The position numbers and the translations under genes are program-made. Below the pieces are notes generated by a model. That model was not told the DNA's origin. It ran no database searches and worked only from the letters and a program-made list of their open reading frames with translations. Of a stretch of DNA of 64,000 bases, positions 58,278 to 64,000 are shown piece after piece. The stretch lies in NCBI GenBank assembly GCA_973895155.1, contig OZ316899.1, positions 8,742,001-8,806,000 on the forward strand, given 5' to 3'. This DNA is from Marsupella aquatica. Lineage: Eukaryota; Marchantiophyta. Each line of letters opens with the position of its first letter. The first letter of the stretch is position 1.

Positions 58278-59768
58278 GTGGTGGACCTGGCCACCCAGCG
58301 CCCTCACCAATCCCAACACCCACGCCTAAGTGCCCCTGGTGCCGAAATGCCTCCACAGAATACCTTGAGCAAGCAACCTGGTGCCCCTTGCACTGCCTGT
58401 GGCCCCTCCCATACAAAGTCGCCACTTGCTCCCCAACACGACGGCTACTCAATGATCCTCACTGTCTGCATAAGCAACCAAGCATCTCGGTAAGTAACCC
58501 TTAGGATCTAGATCTCCCAAGTCTAGCATCCTAACTCAAGCTCAACAAACATTGGTAAGTAGGTCAGCAATAGGTCCTCCTGATGCCATAAGCTGAAACC
58601 AGAACCGACGCTCATTGTTCGTCCAAAACAACTCCTTCCTTGGGTGCAGCCCAGGTTCTCCCTTGCACCTCTTCATCACCGGGCTGACTGCCCTGCCCCA
58701 GGACATGCTCATGGCCCAATAAGCGTACCTTGTCCTAAAGCTTGTCCCAACACACCAAAATGACCAAAATGATCCTGACTCTAGCAACCAACTCATGGTT
58801 CTCACCCCACTGATGGTCTAGGGGCCAAGTTCCTTGGAACTCATCCTCCATGCCTACTTGGCCTTGCCTCCCCAACACAAGCTCCCTTGAGAGACTAAAC
58901 GCGACTCGACTGCTATTTCAGCAAGATTTGGCAAGCGGGCGAGATAACCATCGCAAACCCCAAGAACCTATGGCACCCTTAGACCCATCCAAGCCTAGGA
59001 GGATGTAGCCCTCCTTGAGAGATTTCCAACACACCCAAGAAGTCCTCCAACGAACTTCCCGTCGGGAAGTTATTGCCGTTTCCGTTTGACATTTTCCCTT
59101 AGTGTTGCGACCGCCGCGACTCACGACTTTGGCTCGCCCTTATCTCCCAGGGAGACATCACTACCCTCATATATGCTTCTAGAGACCTGTCACCCCCACA
59201 CCAACTTTGGTACCCAAATTTTGGCCCCTCACTTGGACCCCAACCCGCATGTCTAGGCGGGCCACCAACTAGCAATGTCCATAACTTTCTAGTTAGGCGT
59301 CCGTAAGCAGAGTGCCTTAGCCCGTTCTGATTGGGCCGACCTAGTCCTCATGCCTAGGCCCTCAGATGTCATCATCGCCAAGGGCCCTTCATTGGCCAAA
59401 CCCGGATCGGGCCAGAACTCGTGCCCCAAGCGTCCGTTGCCCATGGAATCAACTTCATTGGCCTTGGGCCCAACAGGAGCTCTCACTCAAGCCCTCATAA
59501 GTCAAAGTCCGCTCGGGGGTCCGGACGGTTGACCTTGAGCCCGGCCCTTTCCGCTGACCCAACCAGCCCTCAGCTAGTCTAAGTCTTTAGTGTGTGTCAC
59601 CAGCTCAACGCCTTGCCTTCGCCAGTGCCACGCCCCATTACCCACAAGTGTCCCCATGCTGAGTCTCCCTGGATGGCCGTTCTGGGCCTGGACCATAAGG
59701 AAGCTTGGCGTCAGAGTCAGTGATATTGGAGCTAAGTGTTAAGGTAGTTGAGTTCCATGACGTGTACA
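58278..59768 (-). repeat. Right arm of the palindrome, presumed chromovirus 3' LTR
   Basis: On the minus strand it begins TGTACACGTCATGGAACTC at 59768, directly after the purine tract AAGGGGG (59775-59769), as expected for a 3' LTR. Confidence 0.75.
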
Positions 59769-60193
59769 CCCCCTTAAAAATGGTCACGTCCGCGTGACCT
59801 AAGTAAATGTTTCAACACACCTAGACCATTCTGAAAAATATTATATGGTAACAAATGGTTTGCCCGTAAGGCTGATGCAAACCCGGTTGGTGTGCGCATT
59901 CCAAACTTAGGAAATTCCAACCTATCCCACTTATCCAAGTAGGATGTCAGTCCGAGCAGGTAAGCCAACTCCAAACTTGTCAGACTCTTTGTTCTCCCCT
60001 TTGGGTACTCCCTTTAGTTTGAACTAACCAGCCCAAAGATGTGAGGCGAGTACCATCAACTTCCACTCGCGAAAAACAAATTGGCCGCCCAACAACCTCT
60101 AGAGCCCACGCAATCCAACTTTATCCTTAAGAGGCCGAGAGGAGTGAAACTAGGATACAACTCACAAAGGTAGCCACAATTGTTTGTACTAGT
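59769..60193 (-). other. 3' non-coding tail of the chromovirus fragment
   Basis: Sequence between the chromodomain and the 3' LTR on the minus strand, with the purine tract at its left end. No domain seen. Confidence 0.55.
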
Positions 60194-61083
60194 TCACAAC
60201 GGCGGTAGGCCGCTTGGCTTACGATAGTTGCCAAGGATCTTTGGGGCATTACCCAAATTTTCTTCCGGCTCCCAAGTACTTTTGGCTTGGTCATAGCCTG
60301 CCCACTTCACCAAATACTCTAAGATTTGCCTTCCTAGCTTGCATTTGTAACAATGGTCCAGAATTGCCTCCACCTCAAACTCCTCCGCATCCTCCACTAG
60401 CATGGCGTCCAAATTCAATACCTGATACCGGGATCAGTATCTTTGACAAATTTCTTGAGTCGGCTAACATGGTAGCTTTTGCCTACGCCCATTTCCTTGG
60501 GTGTCTCCAACACCACCAAAACTGGATTATCCTTGTGGGCCCATCGTATGATGCGATTGGGCTTCGCATATCTGGAAGCTAGCTTCCTACTTATGTTCCC
60601 GTGGTACTGTTCAATTCTCAACTACAACCAGACGCTCTCCACAATTTCAAAGCTTACCTAGCGTCGATGTTTATCCCCTTGCTCCTTGTACCAACTTTGG
60701 GCAAGGGTACGTCATACCCTTGGTAGTTGCTTCCACAACTAGGCGCCGCTCTCAAATAAAATCATCTGCAGAAGGAACCTTGCTTTCCTTTCGCCAAGCT
60801 TCTAGATTTATGAACTAGGAGGGCGCCCTTGGTGTCCTCCCTGTGGCCAACACAAACAACACACCCCGTTGCCGAATGCTTGGTAGAGTTATACCTAAAC
60901 TTGGCCATTGTTAAGTGCGTTGCCCAATCCTTTTCATTGGCCGTCACAAAATGACGCAAATAGTCTTCCACATTACCATTCACCCGTTCCATTTGGCCAT
61001 TTGTCGCATGATGATATGTTGATCCCCTAGTAAGGTCTATGCCGGATAATCAGAACAACGCCTCCCAGAAGTGGCCCATCATA
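60194..61083 (-). pseudogene. Ty3/Gypsy chromovirus integrase end plus chromodomain, decayed
   Basis: Minus-strand remnant entering at about 61083 with integrase core sequence (FWEALF, a stop, LSGIDLTRGSTYHHATNG, MERVNGNVEDYLRHFV, FRYNSTKHSATG). It continues after frameshifts with the integrase C-terminal part (SRKLASRYAKPNRI, YHVSRLKKFV) and a chromodomain (FEVEAILDH, LEYLVKWAGY, STWEPEENL). At least two frameshifts and one stop. RT and gag are absent, so the element is truncated at about 61083. The chromodomain marks it as a chromovirus. Confidence 0.88.
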
Positions 61084-61118
61084 TTAATCCACAATGAATA
61101 TGTAAAATTGAGCAAAAT

Positions 61119-61728
61119 TTGGAGAATTTGACATCATTGATGACTAACTTCATTGTACAGCATCAACAACAACGACAGACAAGGCAATCTAATGATGTAC
61201 AGTTACCTACATCATTGCCAAGTGGTACTAAGGTTGCTATTGAACCAAAAGGCAGTAGCAGAAAGCGGTCTCTGACTTTCTCTAGTGACTGCCCTGGTAA
61301 GTACTTGATAACTTGGCCCATTTAGACTTGCACATAATACAATCTCTTGCACAGAATATGGTCTCTTCTCACACTTTAATTTTTCTAAGCAATGGTTGTT
61401 TTGGATTGTCATAGCTTCTTCAGGAGAGAATCCTGTATCGCAGGGAGCAAAGACCATTTCTTCAGGAGAGAATCATAATTTGCAAGGAACAAATTTTGAC
61501 GTGATAACAATTAAAGAGCCATCTCTTGTACAAGAACAAGGAGAAGACCCAGTTATTGTCCGTGAGCAAGATGATCTTGAGAAAGAAACCATAGATGTAG
61601 TGGCTACGGAACATGCAACACCAGTGAAGAAATCAAAGAAGTCCAAGAAATCAACTTCTGATCCTGTCTCGCCCAGTGTACATCGTGTACCAGTAGTCAC
61701 TAGTAGAAACCAGGGCAATTTAGACTGA
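61119..61728 (+). CDS. Unidentified two-exon gene fragment (C-terminal part)
   Basis: Two exons, about 61119-61296 and 61415-61728, join in frame across a 118-bp intron with a GTAAGT donor and an ATAG acceptor. The first ATG is at 61140, but reading is open from 61119, so an upstream exon may be missing. The protein has a Gln-rich start (QHQQQRQTRQ), a basic stretch (SSRKRS), a repeated motif (SSGENPVSQGAKT and SSGENHNLQGTN), an acidic region and a Lys-rich nuclear-signal-like KKSKKSKK near the end. I do not recognise a family. It may be the 3' end of a nuclear protein gene or a fragment carried by a transposon; it sits between chromovirus and Copia remnants. Confidence 0.4.
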
Positions 61729-61902
61729 ACCTTTTAGGACTAAGCCCACTAAGTCCTTTTGACAGACTTTAAATGACTGAGAACCATTGCACCGGTTCAC
61801 ACAACTACTAGGATAGAGTGTCAGTGTTTAATGGTTTATGAAAAAACTATTGAAGGTAACTTTGCTACTTTGTGAAGGATGAACACTCTAGAATGTCAAT
61901 GG

Positions 61903-62042
61903 TGTTGTAAACCATAGTTTACCCTTAACCCTAGAATAAGGTTACCTTTAACCTTACATGATGTAACCCAATGGCTATATAAAGCCATACCTTAATGGAG
62001 TGAAGTATCTATTACTATGATGAAAAACCTTGTCTCACAACA
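61903..62042 (+). repeat. 5' LTR of Copia C
   Basis: 140 bp with TG...CA ends. Contains GGCTATATAAAGCC at about 61972-61985, a plausible TATA box, about 60 bp before the LTR end. The length cannot be checked against the missing 3' LTR. Confidence 0.75.
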
Positions 62043-62057
62043 CGTTATCAGCACGAG
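62043..62057 (+). other. Primer-binding region of Copia C
   Basis: CGTTATCAGCACGAG directly after the 5' LTR, identical to Copia B. Confidence 0.75.
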
Positions 62058-62469
62058 TATGCTCTACACACCAAAAAAAATATAGAATACATGCCTCGAT
62101 GTTTCAACGAGGACAATATCATTTCATGGTTCACTTTTTTCAAAAATAACTGCCCCAACCATTTTTTTACTCGCCATAGCCCCCAATCACCTTCCAAAAA
62201 TTCCACCCAATCTTGACCCACCGAGCAGATTCCATTATTTTTTTTACCTACTCATAGTAGTCAATCTCTTAGACGCGTAGTCTCCATTTCTTTTATCCCT
62301 TTCTTTCGCACATCAAAGACCCAATAGAAATCCGAAGTGAATGCCAAGATCAAACACGATTGAGACAAGACAGAGACAAAATTAAATCAAATTCCGATCC
62401 GCAACCAACAATGTGCGAAATATTACAATTATAGAAGACACCAAGTCGACCTCCAATATATAATCGACG

Positions 62470-64000
62470 ATGAATACAGTTGAGAAACTGCTCTGGCCGG
62501 CACTAAAATTTGATGGTTCAAATTATTTGACATGGATAAAACGAAACATATTTTGCATCCCAAGAGTTGGACGACACACTATATACAGATGCAAATCTAA
62601 CTCTGAAACAGAAAGCTAAAGTTGCATTCCTGTTGAGACAACACCTATCACCACAACTGAAGAATGAATATATGAATGAGGTAAACCCACGAAAGCTATG
62701 GGACCAACTCAAATCAAGATTTGATCATATGAGAGAAATATGGCTCCCCGAAGCACGAAGGGACTGGCATAACCTACGAGTCATGGACCACACATCAATC
62801 GCAAACTATAACAGCGCATTATTTAGAATTACATCTCAACTTGAAATGTGTGGCCACCCAGTAAACAATAACGACCGAATTGACAAAACATTGTCAACAT
62901 TCCCAGAAGCCAACATAGCACTGGGAACCCAATACCGAAATATGAATTTTATGACTTATTCGGACCTTATAGCCCACTTATTAGTTGAAGAGAAACAACA
63001 AATCGTAGCACTTCATAATGCAAGAAAAAGACCAGCAGGATCTGATCCACCACCCCATCGGCTAGAAGCAAATTACAGCAGCTATAACGACGACAGACGA
63101 GGAAACAATGGAGGCCAAACAACATATAGGGGAGAAGAGGAAAATTCAGGGGACAAGGACGATACCACCCGTCGAGCAGTCGTACGTTCCTACCACCTCG
63201 CAACACATGGAAATGCGGACCAAACTCAGGCAGGGGCAGATGGCAAAACCTCCAAAACAAGACCACAAGCAACCATCAAAAACTATGTTATAGATGCGGC
63301 AAGATAGGCCACATTAGGAAAGACTGCAAAGCATCAGACCAGGAGGCACAACGATATACTAATGAAAGAAACCAAACGAGACACACTCCACAAGGCAACT
63401 ACATGGAAATCGAAGAGGACATCGCAACATACAAAGAAACCGAAGTTCAAATAGAAACACGTACAGACACACCAAACCTGCAGCACCCACCATTTAATGA
63501 CCCCAATATAGGCATCATCGACAGCGGAACCTCGCATACGATACTGCAACATAATAAATACTTCGAATATATCACCCCATCCTCGAGAACACTGACTACA
63601 ATCGCCGGACCCAACCAAATCGAAGAAGGCAAAGGCAAAGCAACAATTCTACTCCTAGGAGGAACCAAAATAGATATAGCAGCTGCAATATATGCCCCAA
63701 CAGCTACACGAAACCTGATCAGCTTCCACAACATACGCGCTAATCAATATCAATTGAGAATAGAAAAACAAGGTGAAACCAAAACCCTACAAATACTCCA
63801 AGACAAGGAAGGCATACCACAAATTTTGGAGATATTACCCTTAATACCACCTGACCTATATGCAGCTCCTATCCAAGCATACCACATCGAACAAAACACA
63901 TCCGACATAACACATACCTGGCATTGCAGACTCGGTCACCCTGGAACTAACATGTACAGCAGAATTATCAGAGACTCCACAGGAATCCCCAAGATGGCCA
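62470..64000 (+). pseudogene. Copia C gag-pol polyprotein, partial
   Basis: Gag starts at 62470 (MNTVEKLLWPALKFDGSNY). A frameshift near 62545 leads into a long gag frame (LDDTLYTDANLTLKQKAK to about 63150). A second shift near 63150-63185 leads to the zinc knuckle CYRCGKIGHIRKDC (about 63286), an intact protease site IIDSGTSHTIL, and the integrase zinc-finger start HTWHCRLGHPGTNMY. From 63286 the frame is open to the right edge. Unlike Copia B its protease active site is normal, so this copy looks younger or less decayed in pol. The two gag shifts would still disable it. Confidence 0.85.

Larger units (their letters stand above)
56628..59768. repeat. 3.1-kb palindrome: two inverted LTR-like arms with short loop
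   Basis: The left arm (about 56628-58098) and the reverse complement of the right arm (about 58278-59768) match along their whole length with scattered substitutions. Examples are CTTGGTTCCA-type LTR starts, AACTTCCCGACGGGAAGTTC-like inner blocks, CAGTGGCTGATGGTG-like loops and the shared GGTCCACCAC at both inner ends. The loop (58099-58277) is about 180 bp and has its own small hairpin, TGTACCGCCCC pairing with GGGGAGGTACA at 58192-58231. The right arm directly follows the chromovirus pol end and a purine tract on the minus strand, so the arms look like its LTRs in inverted, tail-to-tail order. No open frame of note. Confidence 0.85.
61903..64000 (+). mobile_element. Copia LTR retrotransposon C, 5' part, cut by right edge
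   Basis: 5' LTR of 140 bp (61903-62042, TGTTGTAAACC to CTCACAACA), then the same primer-binding region as Copia B (CGTTATCAGCACGAG), then gag, protease and the start of integrase. Gag and protease can be aligned with Copia B by eye, so both belong to one lineage. The 3' LTR is outside the window. Confidence 0.88.

Noticed and set aside
57878-58504. Pro/Ser/Thr-rich frames inside the palindrome
   Set aside because: The two frames mirror each other because of the inverted arms; no protein family, and the region is LTR-like.

Overview
This window is nuclear DNA of a land plant. The anchor is a complete, intron-rich gene for a BSL-type Kelch-repeat Ser/Thr phosphatase, a streptophyte family. It is surrounded by plant LTR retrotransposons (Copia, Gypsy/chromovirus), a CACTA transposase remnant and a Mutator-like transposase. 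Six very long introns and dense old transposons suggest a large, repeat-rich genome. I cannot name the species; a non-angiosperm is only a guess.

Layout. 1-1282 (minus): end of a Gypsy-like element (decayed gag, primer-binding-like site, LTR). 1.3-11.4 kb: an unusual block with two divergently transcribed, spliced, damaged genes: a SWIM zinc-finger Mutator-like transposase (minus, 1865-5652) and a large protein (plus, 7024-11073) with a ParB-like domain at its N-terminus and a DNA N6/N4-methyltransferase-like domain at its C-terminus. Seven full copies and one weak copy of an 18-bp palindrome of the form GCTAGCGAnnTCGCTAGC are scattered through the block, between the genes and inside introns but never in an exon. 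I did not see full copies elsewhere in the window. This is the best candidate for an undescribed system: a plant mobile element carrying transposase, ParB/methylase-like protein and repeated palindromic sites. 11.6-13.2 kb: an unidentified decayed reading frame and tandem repeats. 13432-19817 (minus): Copia element A with 296-bp LTRs and a perfect CTTAC target duplication. 21884-27763 (plus): Copia element B with 200-bp LTRs, inserted in an AT-rich degenerate tandem repeat.

29393-53600 (minus): the BSL gene. I could join 21 exons into one uninterrupted frame of 983 residues, with every catalytic phosphatase motif present. Introns range from 89 bp to 6.7 kb; one is GC-AG and one contains a very long (CT)n tract. 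It is the only gene here that looks fully functional.

55.0-61.1 kb (mostly minus): a CACTA (TNP2-like) transposase remnant, then a 3.1-kb palindrome of two inverted chromovirus LTR-like arms around a loop of about 180 bp, then the matching integrase and chromodomain remnant. 61.1-61.7 kb (plus): two exons of an unidentified gene fragment. 61903 to the right edge (plus): the 5' part of Copia element C, same lineage as element B.

Many transposon frames are broken by isolated in-frame TGA or TAG codons while the frame continues on both sides. This fits CGA-to-TGA and CAG-to-TAG change at methylated cytosines in silenced DNA. All calls come from reading the sequence and motif knowledge; no database search was run.
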